NCBI RefSeq assembly: GCF_030936135.1
Contig: NC_082594.1
Location: 125,774,668 to 125,838,667, forward strand
DNA length: 64,000 nucleotides
From: Gavia stellata
Lineage: Eukaryota > Chordata > Aves > Gaviiformes > Gaviidae
Direction of reading: 5' to 3'
Shown here: positions 1 to 14,300 of the stretch, piece after piece
Position numbering within the stretch: the first letter of the stretch is position 1
Layout: the number at the start of each line of letters is the position of its first letter
The notes under the pieces: generated by a model
Told to the model about the DNA's origin: nothing
Databases searched by the model: none
The model's input: the letters and a program-made list of their open reading frames with translations, nothing else
Program-made: the position numbers and the translations under genes

Positions 1-2132
1 TAGCAAATAATCCATATTTTAAGTGGGCATATCTGAGACAAACGGATTCATTTCCTACATCCTTCTACTGATAAAATGCTGCATGCTTCAAAGACCTTGT
101 CCCACTCCGTTAACTAATGTTTACTCTAAAAGAAGCAGCCAGGAAAAGGCAGCAAAATATTTACAATATTTAACACCTTGTTTTATCCATTAAAAGTCAT
201 AAAAGGAAAGTAACTAAATAATGCTGAAGGACTAGGATAATAAAATGCCAAACTATAACCAAGTGGAGCCTTAAAAAGAAAATTCTTTTCCTTTCCCATT
301 ATTCCTGATCTAGAGAAATTCCAGAATTTGGCCTGCAGAGAGACACCAGCTTAGAGTATACCAGAGGCATACTTTCACTTGTCATTTAGCCCCCAAAAGA
401 ACAATGCAATCTTCCACTCCAACTGTTCAGATTACAATACATTCATTAAATGTGGTTGAGACTTCAGTTTTCCTTCAGAAGAGTTTGTTTAGGTCCCTTT
501 ATCTCATATTTCTTTCTTTTCAGCAAAGCTTCTGCAAGGTGCAGCCAACCAGTTTCCATGGCAACTGCTATAATACTGGGCCTACTAAATTAAAATAGGT
601 ACAGGGGTATTAAATTCACAATTTGGGTTGATTTATAGAAGATTGCTATCAGGAACACCAGAAAGATGCACACACCTGCAAAAAGTTCAGCAAAATAATC
701 CCACAGTCATAAAAACGCTGCAGATGAATAGGGCCTTCAAACAGCATTTCAAAACCAATGAAATGCAAAAAGAACAACAAACTTGAGCCAAAGCACATAC
801 TTATGCTTCTAATCAAAATTTTATGCTAATAGATACTCTTTCCTCCACTCTCGGTTCAAAAGCTGGCACAGTTGTCATGGCAGTACGCAGGAACAAAGAG
901 AAACTTTCACCCTTCCATATGAAGACATTTAGCAATTTAACCAGAACTACAAAGACTTCTCTGACTATAATTCTCCTTCATCAGAAAAGATCAATTTCAT
1001 CCAAACTCTTTCTGACTCTGAACCATCTTCATCAAGTCCGCCAGCAGAAAAAGTACTTCAGGTCCAGCATATGATTTCTTATCAAAACCAGAGGCGCGCG
1101 GAGAGGATCCAGCAGCCCAGGCGTGGTGCAGATAAGCAAGATGAGTGCTTGACCAGCAGAAAACCGCCCATGCTTCGCAGTTAGCTTGCTCTGCCGTGCA
1201 GCCTAAGAGTCAGCCAGAAGAAGAGGCTGACCAACTCTGCCCTCACCACCGGCATATAATCTCGGCGTATATTGTCTAGTATACAGTACTTGGCAGCTTA
1301 CTAGGTATTCCAGGCCAGGTCTCTCTCCAGCTGTGCTATTGCAGCTGTTCCAATTTAAATAGAAGACAAGGATCAAGGAAGCAACAACTGGTATCTTTTC
1401 CCCCGCTGGTCTAGACATAAGATACCACAGCACAATACCAATCAGTCATGAGGTAAACTTTATTCTTGCCATCATTTATCAGCATATCTACCCCACAACA
1501 ACGTACATAAATAGTCACCTCAATTCTGCAGAAATGCTGGTAATATCTATCACTCACTCCCAGGGCTTTTTCTTAGCACTAAGGAAAGACACGCTGCAAA
1601 CAAAGCAAAAGAGAACTGAACTCCTCAAAGCCAAGCCCACTATATTACCTCTCAAAGCACAAACCACTTCAAAGTGGCCTGTTTTCATAATCATTCATTC
1701 TGAACAATAACAGCAGAGAAAAGTAGGCTGCAGGCAGAGGACTAGTGAGGACTGTGGAGGAGAACAGATAAGCAAAACACAGGAGGGCACAATAGGATTT
1801 AATTGTTTAATCCCTTTATTTTTATGACCAACATTGGTAGGCTATAGGTAGATTACGCAGACTATGCAATTAACTCAATGTTTGTGCTGTACAGAAGACA
1901 TTAAAAATGACCAGGCATGCTCTCCTGATCAAAGTGCCCAAGGTTCCCCTTCGTGAGAGATAAACAAGATTTCTGTTTTCAGACAGTTTCTTTCTCTATG
2001 CTAAAAAGGATACATGAAGAATATATAAACTAGTTCTGAACTCAAGTGGGGAAAAAAATGAGGAATTCCTGACCCAGGTGTTACCAGATAAAGTAAAAAT
2101 AAACCACAGTCAACAAACAGTCAAAAACTTAC
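1..2132 (-). other. NME7: NME7 intron 6 (partial)
   Basis: AT-rich intronic DNA; exon 7 was looked for and not found. A short GC-richer patch lies near 1090-1150. No repeat family is recognised. Confidence 0.8.
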
Positions 2133-2340
2133 TTGAGCAGCTGAAGCAACCGAATCTGGGCCATGAGCTGCATTTCTTAGGCCATCATGTCCAAAGTTCG
2201 CTCTAATGCTGTCCGGTGCATCAGTCTGAGCCACCGCAGAGTTTGCTGGCCCCAGTAATGTTTTCCATTTACAAACTGCATCATCTCCTAAGATTTCCAT
2301 AGCAACAATGGGACCACTCGTTATAAACTGGAGAAGCTCA
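2133..2340 (-). CDS. NME7: NME7 exon 6 (NDK domain A, active-site histidine)
   Basis: This 208-base exon encodes residues from the Asn147 split codon to Gln216. It contains [27 protein letters not shown], the [17 protein letters not shown] segment and the active-site-type His206 in NAAHGPDS. The acceptor is ATTTTGCAG and the donor GTAAGT. It exits in phase 0. The next human segment (EMELFF and onward) was not found to the left, so exon 7 lies outside the window. Confidence 0.96.
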
Positions 2341-5300
2341 CTGCAAAATGGAAACAGCACATGGTGATCCATGCTACAAATTAAAACCAACAAAAACGTA
2401 TGATCCAGTGGAGATGCTCAGAACTCAACTTGGCAAGGCCTTGAGCAACCTGATCTAACTTTGAAGTTGGCTCTGCTTTGAGGAGGAGGTTGGACTAGGT
2501 CCTGTGCAGACATTCCCCTCTTATTATGGTTGTAGAAAAAGAACCAGATAATACAAACTCACTCAAGCTACTATGTAGTATGTTTGCTTTCAAAAGAGTT
2601 TTTAAAAGATCAGTACTGGCAACAATGAAGGAGACCCTGCTAACCATTTGTCTGACAGGAACGATTCCTAAGCATGTTTCTTCTGCACAGCAGGATTTCA
2701 GGATTCTCACACATGACCTGTGTGTGTTCCCAACTAACACAACTTCAGCAGTGCTGTCAGGACGGATTGCTCCACCGCCCCGTGGATTTCTCCAGTGGAT
2801 TTTGGCTGGGCAAAATCCAAAGTGGGAGAGAAGGGAGAAGCATGATTTGGAAAGTTTGTGGGGGAGAGGGGACTTAACCACAAAACGAGTTATCACATCC
2901 TGGCATAAGCAGAAGTCATCTGATTTTAATAGGATGAATCTGAGTAAAGAGAAGAGATTGTCAGGAGCAGCCTGCCTCCTGCCCTGACCACCCCGCTCAC
3001 ACAGAAAACAACCACCCAAAATTGAAAACCCAAGCATTCTTTTTAAAAACTAAACAAAACACCATAACTGTAATTCTATTTCTTTACAAAACATGCATAC
3101 CAACAAGCCTGCCTTTTCACTGTGTAGTCTGGACAGAACCAACAAAGGAGAAAGTTGATGCAATGCTTTTTGTACCACTTTCTTCAAGAAAGAGCTTTAC
3201 ACAATTATAGTTGTGGATGTGTATGGTTCTCCAACCATCTTCTTCCTAATGATCATTTATGCAATGATCAGTGGGCAAGAAGAGAAGAGAAATCCTAGTA
3301 GTTCTTTGCTAAAGGAACAATATTAAAACTATGAAAAGTTACATAAAGAAACTACACAGGGAAAAGCTATTGGAACTCAGGTTCTGTTGGTCAGAAACTG
3401 CTTGTTTAGGATACAGTTAAATGGCTTACACATAGATACACCCAAGAAAAAAACAATTTCTACAGCACTGCTTACTGTGCAGACTAATCCTGAATATTAA
3501 ATAAATTTTAAAAATTAAAAATTCTTTAATATGAAAAACATTCTTTTCCAAACAAGTAGAATTGCTATTTTTCCGTACTATTCACTAGACTTACATTGAC
3601 TAGTGAACTTGCAAACTACATCTGATTTTAAAGACAAGTAATACAATGCTAAATATAAATGAGTCAGAGATTTTACATTTCACTGCCTTGAAGATTCTTG
3701 TTCTGTTTGATTTGTAATGCTTTATAACTATTTGTTTCTAATTTAGAGAAAAATCCTATACGGAAGATGTAGCCAATAGGACTGTAGGATGGGAGACCGG
3801 CACATCACAGTGGACAAAGGCTACAGTTCCTCAGATAATTACCATTAGTGTAGATAGACATCTGTGAAATAACACTACAGGCAAAATATTTGCTTATTTA
3901 TCAACATATTCAAGCAGATTTACTCAGCAAAGAAAAGGCAATTCTAAATCTTCCTCTGATCTCCAACATGGTCAGACATAACCTGGGGCCATGTATCTGT
4001 GAAGGGTTTGAGTTTGGACCCACAATAAATCAGTTGCTGTTGCAGGAGAGCAGCTGGTAGATCCTAATACTCAAGCACTTCAAGACAGTACTGAAACCAG
4101 GTCAGTTTTGACCAAGTCAGTGCAAACCCACGTTCCAACATGGCTGAAAAACACAAGGCAGAGCTGCACCCTCTTCGTAAAAGAGGCAGACTGCCAAATC
4201 CAGAGGGAGGAAAAGAAAGTTGTTTGTTGGCACTTTCAGGCAAAGTAGAAATGACACAATCTGGTCACTTATGGAAAGACTAAGGTTTTTCATGTTAGGT
4301 GGAGCAGTCTAGCATCATGGAAGTTTGACCTTTTGTCCAAGGGTAGCAGTACGGTAAACTACTGCCCCACGCACTATCCTTTCAGTTACTTATGATTTGG
4401 GGTACTTGGTACCAAATCAATTCTCACAGCTAAGTGTTCCCCCCTAATTCTCATTACCTGCAAGCTCCACCCTGATCCTGAAGATGCTCCTTCCCTTGGC
4501 TTTGAAGTCTTGCCTTGCTGGGAGCATTTTCCCTTCTGAGAGACCAAAGACATTCCCCTGATATCATCAGGCTGTAAAGAGTGTGAGTTAAAACCCTGAA
4601 CAGCTGAAATAAGGATCTGTCCCTGGAGGAAAATGAAGAGGGTGCATACTTTGCAAAGGGCTCCACTCAACCAAGATTTTGATTTTCCCATAGTCCTGCA
4701 GTACCAAATACGGTAAATTAATCCTGTGCATTCAATAAATAAGCTTAATACGTGTCAAGCTGAAATTGATGTACCTACTTATAAAAAGGTTTTGACTGAT
4801 GGTCTACGTAGAAATCGGCTGCTTCTTTTCTGAAAGAGTAAAAAGACATAGATACAGATGTATAGATACAGATACAGATATATGCACATGCATATATATA
4901 AACCCCCCCCTCAAAACCACAGACTATCATTCATCAACATGTTTCTACAGGTAATGTCTTCCCAAGCTGAACAGCTTGTGGGACGTTCATGCCCAATAAC
5001 AGAAACTACATTTAACTTTGTCATATTTTGTGCGGCTACAGGTGTAGCTTGTAGCTGACTCCTCCTTATGCTCCTGCTCTGGGAAGGAAGCAATTACTGA
5101 AGCCTGTAGCATGGTCTTTCAGGGTCACTGATGGTCCACACATTCTCAGCTTGATAAATAAATGCAGCAGAGTCACCTTCTTGCCAAGCCATTCGCTGTT
5201 ATGTTGTTTTCATCTTTCATCTCAGCTTGAGTGTGTATGTTGGTTAATGAAGTTTGGCTTTAAAGCAGAAATAAACAATTTATCTGGTTCACTGGAACTT

Positions 5301-8300
5301 ATTTCCTTATCAAGGCTAGTGTTTGATTACACCGGTGCACAACAGAATATTGCATAACCTGGTTTCTATTCAGTATCCTCAAATGTTACAAGTCACATAG
5401 GCAGCACAACGCCCTCCAAATTAAAACTTGCTTTCTCCCACACTTTCCCACTTGAAAACTCAATTTGGTCTTGCACTTCCCCTCGGGGAACACAGCAGTT
5501 ACTACACACTGCTTTCTCCCAAAGCGATGGGGTTTCTGTAATGAGGCGGGCTCCTTACATTGCCAGGCAAATAAAGGCCACCAGGCATACACAGCATGTC
5601 TGTACCACAGCTGTTACTTAGCCTTTACTCAGGTACTGGAAGCAAAAACATACCCTTTTCAGACAGGGTGGTGGCCCCCTCCAAGCTCTGCATTGCCACA
5701 ACCACACTGCTAACAGCACTGGGCTCAGCTACCCAACTACACAAGTTTCAGGGACCATGGTGCAGACCCACCATCCATCCACTGGTGGGCATACCATTCT
5801 GCAGCTTTTCACCCCACCACCCCCTGCAGCTAGCCAACCTACTCTCTTCCCTGCTTTTTCTCCAACTGCTTCTCATGTTTAACTCTTGCTTACTGCACTG
5901 CTTTGTCTGCATGGCAACAGCTAGAAAAATCCATGGAGGTTTTCAAGTCTAGCCCTGTTATTTTGCAGCTTCAAAATTCCAGTTCAGAAGCACAAGCTGG
6001 GTCTTGGCTTGCTCCAAATCCAGGTCTATACCACTTTCTGAAGCTGGAATTTGTGGAAAAGGACAAGCTCTTCAGGAGGATTGACAGGTGAAAGGAAGCA
6101 ATATTGCTCACCCCTAGTCTGGGTACAAAGTTCAAAATCAAAGCAGAGCTGCAGGGAGACTAAAAGATTTCCTACTTGGAAATTTTTTTTTACCTGCAGA
6201 AACAGTCTTCTGATTTTTTCTGATCTCCATGATTTTGCTCACTTTGAGCAGCTCTCTTTACTGAAAGAAATAACCTGCATGTTTTTCAAATAACAGATTC
6301 CAAGTATGAACAAAGGCATGGTTCTGTTATCTGCAATGGAACTTTTCACATCTCTCTCCCATTTGCAGTCCAGACTTAAGCCCAATATTGCCAGAGGAAA
6401 GAAATAACCTCGAGAAGAACCTAAGAAGAATTTAATTTTCCTAACCTTGACAAATATTTGAACAGTCACAGCATTCTCCAGCTTTTTTATTAAAATGACC
6501 ACCTGCTTATTGGAACCGAATAATTCCTGGTTTGTTGCTTTCAGTTCAGTATAAGTATGAGCCATTCAAAATTCAAAAGATTTTCATTGAGCATATAGCT
6601 AATGTTTTCCTTCCATTTCATAACTAAGGCAGAAACACGATTTAAAAATGATGCTAGTCACAGGAACTCTTGCAATCTCAAGCTTCACTCTGCAAATAGC
6701 CTAAAGTTTTTGCTTACAATTCACTATTTCACCAGAAAAACCTCTTCTGAAACTAATTCACCAAATAATTTTGGAAAGCAGACATGAAAAAGGTATGCAA
6801 ACAGATTAAGTATTATCATTTCTGAACACAAAGAAATATTTGAGGGCTATATTTCTGAAACAAATTGAGGTCTACTACTCAGTTAAGAATTCCTATTGCA
6901 ATAAATATAAAACTCCAGTTGTGCTGTATAATTTAGTTCCTTTTTCATTTCACCTCTCTCATTAGTTCTCTGCTTTTAAAGAATGGAAAACAGTGTTCAG
7001 CTGGGAGTAATAGACTGAACTGACATGATTAAATGAAGAGACTAGAGAGCTGACCTATCAAAGCAGGTGCCTGCCCTCACTTTCATTTCTTGGCTACAAT
7101 TTTTACAGAAGGCATGAATCTACTTAACAGTGATTGCCAGACAAATGTCAGTAATAATCCCTTTAAAGAAAGCAATAGATGATGAAGCTGGTTTGAACAA
7201 GCATGCCTGTAGAGGTCTAAGGGTAGAAGACTTTGGCAAATCCATAGTTCTATCATTTTAAAATGGCACAGTCCCAAGAAACAGAGTATACAGTATGCAG
7301 AGAAACCACAAATACTCAAGACATTATTTTAAATATATCCAGTATCACAGCCCAATCTTATGCTTATTAATAATTAATTCCAATTAACAAGACAAGCAGA
7401 AATTTTTATATAGCAATAGGCAATAAAACGTCAAGTCTCAAAGTTTCTTCCCTTCAGTGTGAGTCAACTCTAAGGCACATGACTTGGCTCAACAATTCTT
7501 CAAGTTCTCAGACAGACACTGAAATAAAGAACCACCCAACACAACACTTCAGGATCAAATCTCTCAGACTGCAGGAGAGCAAGCCAAAAAAAGCTGGCTT
7601 GAAAGACATTGTGAATTGTAAATCAGCGTTAGAAACCTGATTGAACTCACGAGCTGGAGTTGTTTGAGGGAGGATCTGGGACCAGTATCATCAAACATTG
7701 CAGCAGGTGAATGCAGAGACAAGAGGAGGAAGTCACATAGTTGTTTTATCAGTACTTCAGAAAGCCAAAAAGGTTTTGAGGTAGGGGGAAATTGTTCCTG
7801 ACCTCATACAGAAACCATAAGAACATATGAAAATGTATTATGCAAGACAGATAGCTTTTCTTTTCAAAGACACATTGTACATACAGGTTTGGCAAACCAA
7901 CAACGGAGAAATAGAGCAGTAACTTTGGGGAAGTCTTCTAGGGTAAAAAAATTATCTTTTCTTTCCTCTGCAACATGCCTTTTTTTAAATCTTATGGCTC
8001 AATGAGGTAAGTGGAGAACAGTGAAGGTTGGGGGGGATTAGGAAGATGCATGAGTAAAATCTGTCCAACCCTGCAACAACATCAGAAGATCACTTGCTTT
8101 GCCTGGGACTTCCAGTCATTAAAAAGAAAACAAGTTTGGGTTCCGTGAGCACCAATTAAGACAACGGATTTACTGAGAGTGACTAAACCAACCACTTTAA
8201 AGACAACGCTGTTGCAATCAGCAATATGGTTTGTATCAGGAAGCCATGAGGTGAGGACATACGGACATGTCAGTAGTAAACACTGCTGAATTGCTAAAGC

Positions 8301-11300
8301 TGTGGTAGTCACCTTGGATTCATACAGAGACATCACATATTTAATCACCCATACTCACTTGCACAGAACTTTTTAATACTTAGCTTAATTCTACATGCTT
8401 TCAGAAACCTACATGATTATGAAGCTGATGAGTCTTCCCTCTACTACTCACTGGAATGGATTTGATGTGTGGAACAACACAGGATAGCTTCAGAGAATGC
8501 TCGTAACTGCAAAAAAAATATTTGGATACAATACAGCTAACCTTAAAAATTCCTTACCTTGAAAGCACCATCATTTTGGCCTTAGTTATTGTAAATCCTG
8601 CATTAATAATGATATCAATTAATTCTCCGATCTTGGGCATTGCATCAGGTTTAATCAAAGCCAGCGTTCTGGGGGAAAAAAAAAGTAGAGAGATACAGTC
8701 AACATTACTTTCCTTAGAGCATTTGGTGTGCATGTTGAGTTTATATTCAGACAAAAAAACATCACATCAAAGAGAGAAATTCTGCCACAGTCAAAAATCC
8801 TAGTCCCAGTGTCTCATCAATTTCCACGCTGTTCTTGAATGCCTGCGCAAGACATTATTCTGACAAGAACCAGCTTTGCACATTACAATTTCCTCAGCTT
8901 TCTAACCCACGTCAGCCCACAGTGTTCCACCAGCAGTCATTATTTACTGGCTTTTCCCTTCATTCTCAGAGCAAACAATCTGACCATTTCTTCCTTAGCT
9001 AGTGTATCTCTATAGTTCCTCACTCATGGCTCTATGTTAGAACAGAACTGATTTGTTAATGTCTCTCTACGCTTGCTCAGCTCCCTTTTTTCCTAACGTT
9101 AATCATTATACACATGAAAATGAAGCTGTTAAAATTCCCTATTTAAAAATACTGCTTAAACATGTGCCTCTTCCATAAAACTCAAAGTGAAATGGTTGTT
9201 TTATTATTACTTTTTAAATATTTGGAGGCCTCAGTGAGAAGAAGGTCCTATTGTGCTTGGTACAGGACAAACACTTCATGGTATACAATTTGCATGCCAA
9301 ATAGCTGACACTGTTAATAGACACAATAAAAGATTGGCAGAGGAGGTATTACGTCTCTTACACTGACGGACAGCTGTATTCTAAGGGAGACCAACCCAAA
9401 AATCTCTAGTCTCCCCCACATCTTTGTTTCCAAGTACATCCTGTCTTCTCGATAATTATCTTTTTATACTGTACATCCCCCCAAGGCCATGACTGTTTTA
9501 TTAGTGCGCTTTGCATAGCACCAAGTACACCATCAGCACTAAACATATTATTAATCAAAAATAACAAGCACAAAGAGAAGGTCTGTAAAATGGCATTTTC
9601 TATTTGCGTTTATCTTGTGGTGAGTCAGCTTCAAATGTGCTCAGCTTACAAATCAACAGATTTATTCAACCCTGTATCTCAGAAACTCCACGTCTCTGAA
9701 AATCCTAAAGAGCTCCTTCCATCTTTTACCCCAGATAGAATTTTTTATTGCAGTACTTCCCTAAATGAAAGGCAAATAATTGCAAATTTCTCATTTTCTA
9801 TACCAGCATAGCATGGAAAGCAGCCTTTAGGTTACTAACAATACATTCTAGCCAGGGCAAATATGTTGAGGTTACAGGAGATGAATGAACTTACACTACA
9901 TTTACTTTGAACCTTAAGTGACCCCAGATTGACAGATGCTTTGGGAACAGACAGACTATCTATTTCTTAGTAAATCTAAAGGAAGGGAGGTGTTAGGACC
10001 AGGAAATGTAAAGAGGAAGATTTGAATGTATTTGACATTTCATCTGAAACTAAGGGAGAGACATAGATGACCTTCAGAGCTCAGAAACAAACAGATTTCC
10101 TCAAGCATCAAGAAGCTCATCTACATGGACCAGCTTAGGCCCAGATCCGTTGGGAAATGAGACACAGAAAGATTGATGGACTAAGGGTGTAGCCAGAAAC
10201 TGCATGAGAGTAGTCAACCAAGCCCATGCTTCAGTCCATTGCAGAGCAAACTAAAGTTGGTGTAGCCCTATCTTCAGATGAGGAAAGGCTGACCTCTGAC
10301 CAACATTCAACACAGTTTGCCAGTGTACTCCATGCAGCCTCTGGCCCATAGCCTACTCCGCTCTTCCCCAAGGATTTCACAGCTCCACCTCATTTTGTGA
10401 TATTATTTATCATATGACAGGGTATGCCACATGCATCAAGGCACATGAGGGGGAGCAGCTGCGCTCTTGACACAAACCCTCCCGGTCACACAGTGCATGA
10501 CCTGCATCCTGGCATATTCCAGAGGTTCTCAACTCTGTCGTTTACCATGAACAGTAAGGATCAAACCACTGGAACGAGACCTCCAGTGCCGTCTGCATTT
10601 CCTTGAGGAATAATTTTTTGAATCTATGTTATTACATAGGCTATTGGAGACAGACTGCTAATGCTAGAAATAAATTGTCCCTTACTTTTCTAATTTCAAG
10701 CTTTCTAGTAAAACTGTAATTCCTACCAATACGTAATGAAATATTGCATTATGAAGCAATTTACCTAGAAGACATTAATACAAACTGCAATGAGCAACTC
10801 TTACAACAACTTTTCTCTAACACTGATATATAAACTTTAACATTTCAGTGTGAGCTTCGCAGAGGTATGCATGGTAAGAAAAGTATAATTCAGGATGCTG
10901 AAGACTGTTTCTGAGATTGGATTTTGATTCATGTGCCCTATTTTTAGTTTTAATTAGGAATATGTTTCTTGTGGTTTGACATGATGCAGCCTGCAAAGTA
11001 CATTTTGAAACAGTTTTATGTCTAGGAACAAAGGAGAAAGAATGAAAATTAAGCTCATTTGCTTGTATTTTCAGAGGGACTGTACAGCAGTACTGCAGCA
11101 AGTACTGAAACAACAGAAGATGGGAACTGATCAAAGGAACGGTGCACAAAGCATGCTGTGGCTATGCTTTTGAGATCTAATTATTTCTAATAATAGGACT
11201 GTTGCACGCACAGTAGCTTATGTCTTGTAGAGGAAGAAACACTGATTATGTCAATGACTAGAAGCATAAGAATAACATATCCCAATCAAAAAAGAATTCA

Positions 11301-14300
11301 AACATTTCTGGTTGAGACACAAGCTTTCTAACACCATTTTCAAAACCAGTGGTATTAACTGACTTAGACAGGACACACTAGTCAGACAAATGTTTACCTC
11401 AGGTTACAACCACCCAGGATCACAAGTGAAAGACTACAGAAACAGAAATCCCTGTCCCACACCAGTGATTCCTTATGTGGTACACTGTAAGTAAGCACAT
11501 GCTTACTTACCCATTTTAGTCAGTGTTTGTGATGGTTTCCTTAGGATACAGTGGGAGGGGAGCAGGGAAGAAGAACGCTCAAATATGGCTGTATTTAAAA
11601 ATTGACCCAAGATTTAAGAGAAGTAGGCGTAGAAATTGAAACTCCATAGAACTGTCTTAATAATTTTAGCCTAATGCTAGAAACAGCCTGTGCAAATCTT
11701 GCCTCCTTTTACACATCTATTTTGTACCTCAGGTACCTAGAGTCACATTCACTTGCTTTACTGACAAAAACAAAAGTTTCTAATTCAAAACATTTGAGAT
11801 TTTTAATATACATTCCTCAGTCTCCCTCAAAGGCCTTTGCTGAGCCTGTCTGCAGACATATTCCGTGACCAAAGAACATATTTCCAAAGTCGAACTAAAC
11901 TGCTGATAGTCCTGTACAGCACAAAGACAAGAAAACGACGGGGAAACATTCTGCCTCATACAACATCCTTAAAATTATTAATAGAATTCCATACAGATTA
12001 TTTTAGGAATTATCATGTATTGCAGAAATCTTACTATATCTATTTAACTAATAACTGCTGTAAAACCTGCTAGGAACAGGCCAAAAAGACAAATAACTCA
12101 TATGCAACTGTTTTGCCCAAGGACTCTTTTAATATGTTTACCCAGTGAAAGCTTCTGTGAAGAAACTGGATTTTGAGGATCCCTTGCCTGTCTAAGACAC
12201 CTTTCACTATGTTCCTTTGGGCTACTCTGAATATGTAACACCACTTGCATATCTATGTTATCTTTCAGCCAACATTCCTAAAATGTTTTCCAAACAGCTG
12301 ACATGTCATAAATTCCCTTCCTTCCTTTTGTAGAGCAGTACAAAAATTTACCCCCTCCCAGGACCACTTCATTGACACAACTATAGTGTTGCTGTATAGA
12401 CAGCAACTTCCCTTACAAGAAGAAAATGTCATTTTATCACAAGCTGCCTTTTCTCGGTACAACTGCATCAGCACCAGGGCTTATGCTAGTTTAGGCAGAG
12501 AAGGAAATACACAACTATAAAGAGTTATATTGATATAAAAACCGTAAAGAAGACAGATGTAATCTACCCCAGAATCCACTGAGGAACAGAGAGAGCAGCC
12601 ACATACACAGAAGCCGTTCTCTGGTGTTCTCTACCTCCTTTGCTACTCTTCCACCATGCCCAACCCCGGCTTGGAGAAAAAGTACTAGAACTCCTTCTGG
12701 AAAGATATTATGGCAGTCATTTCCATGGCAATGTTTTTGTGAGGTTAAGACAAAGATGTGTGTTAAAACTTGCAACATTTCCTGTATGTCTGGTTACGTA
12801 CAACTCTGCAAAAAGAGTTCAAAATAAGCCCAGTTAGTGGGAGGGAGCAAGAAAGTAGGTGAATAGGGCTCACTGGAACATCATACCTAAGAGTATATGC
12901 TGTGTTCTTTTCAAAAAAAGCTGTAGCAAATTATCAGAATTTATTAATTTGCACATTTTGAGATTACCAGCACTGCAGTCAAACCAGATGTAAATTTCCT
13001 GTAAATTAATCTTACTGTCATTTTATTAAGTCTCTCCTGATATTTTTGTTCTTGGATGAGCTCTTAAAGTCTTTTCCAAAGCAAGTCTTTCAACCAAAAA
13101 GAGATGATGAGTCTTATCTTCATCCATTATAAATGAAATTTGTCTTAACAAACAAGCCTATAGGTTTTATTGACATTCTCACTCTATACTTCCTGTCCAC
13201 ATGCACACAGAGTTTAGGAGTTGCTGAAAAAATGCTCAGAAAAAATCCTCCATAGTGGGAAAAACAATGGAGAATGGGAATGTGCCTTTTTCACTCCTGT
13301 TCATAGTGTTTTCAGTTACTACTACTAACACCGAGTAGGTCTGATTGGTAAGGCACTAGGCTTCTGCACAGATGCCAGAGAGACAGGTGCTAGTTTTGCA
13401 CGATCCAGGCCACAAAGGAAGATTTCAAAAAATGTGCTTTCTTACCTCTCTTTGCGGCTCCCCAGCTTGCGGGCTGTATATTGATCCCCATAGTCTACTA
13501 AGGATAGATGACGGGAAAAAACAGTAATTTTGTTGCCCACAAATAAATCCTCAAGGTGTAAACTCTCATACTTGGTGCGCTTCAGAAAGGTGCGACGGTT
13601 CTTCACATCATACTGCAGAGAAATGAAGATTAAAATCTACCATAGCAAGAGATTTAAGCTGTGGGCAAACTCAACATAATTTTTACCCTACCTTCAGAAA
13701 TTTCCATAGTACTGTGGGATTGAAGCTGATCAATAAATTGATTTAATCCCTAACCCTTTGAACTTACAGGTGTATCAGGAAATCTTAGAAGACTAAACCA
13801 CAATTACAAATTTATTCCGTTTAAATAGTCTCAGGCTGACAGCTATCTTCACGGGTTTTATTTTATCATTTGCTTGTGCTAATTCAAGCTGTGATAAATG
13901 GTTCAGGTGCCTAGTGGATACCTCTGCCCAGTCTCACTGAGAGTTCCCCCTAGCAGACCTATGCTGTTTCACAGACCAATGGCTCGCACCAGGAACGATC
14001 AAGATACACACTGTGGCAGGTCTCCTCTTCAGGGCATTGTTCCAGTGATACTATGCTTTATCTGACTGCATAAGAGTCAGAATTAGGGACGGATGGATGA
14101 TTGCAACACTAGGTTGAGACGTTCTCACTGCCTAGAGCTGCAAGCTCAAAAGCCTGTCAAGACAATTCAGCTATATATCATCATTCCAAGCAAGAAGCAA
14201 GACATTAATGTGTAGTTTTCTGGGTGGGTTGGCAAAGCACAAAAGGCAACTGCTGAACAGTTTCTTCACTGCATGTAGATATTACAGATGCCTCCAGGTT

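Noticed and set aside
1-2120. Search for NME7 exon 7 and second kinase-domain exons
   Set aside because: No segment encoding the EMELFF region, a second KPHAV-type motif or the second active-site histidine was found on the minus strand.
10140-10240. Further MIR-like stretch in NME7 intron 3
   Set aside because: Only GAAATGAGACACAGAAAGAT resembles the consensus; too weak to annotate.
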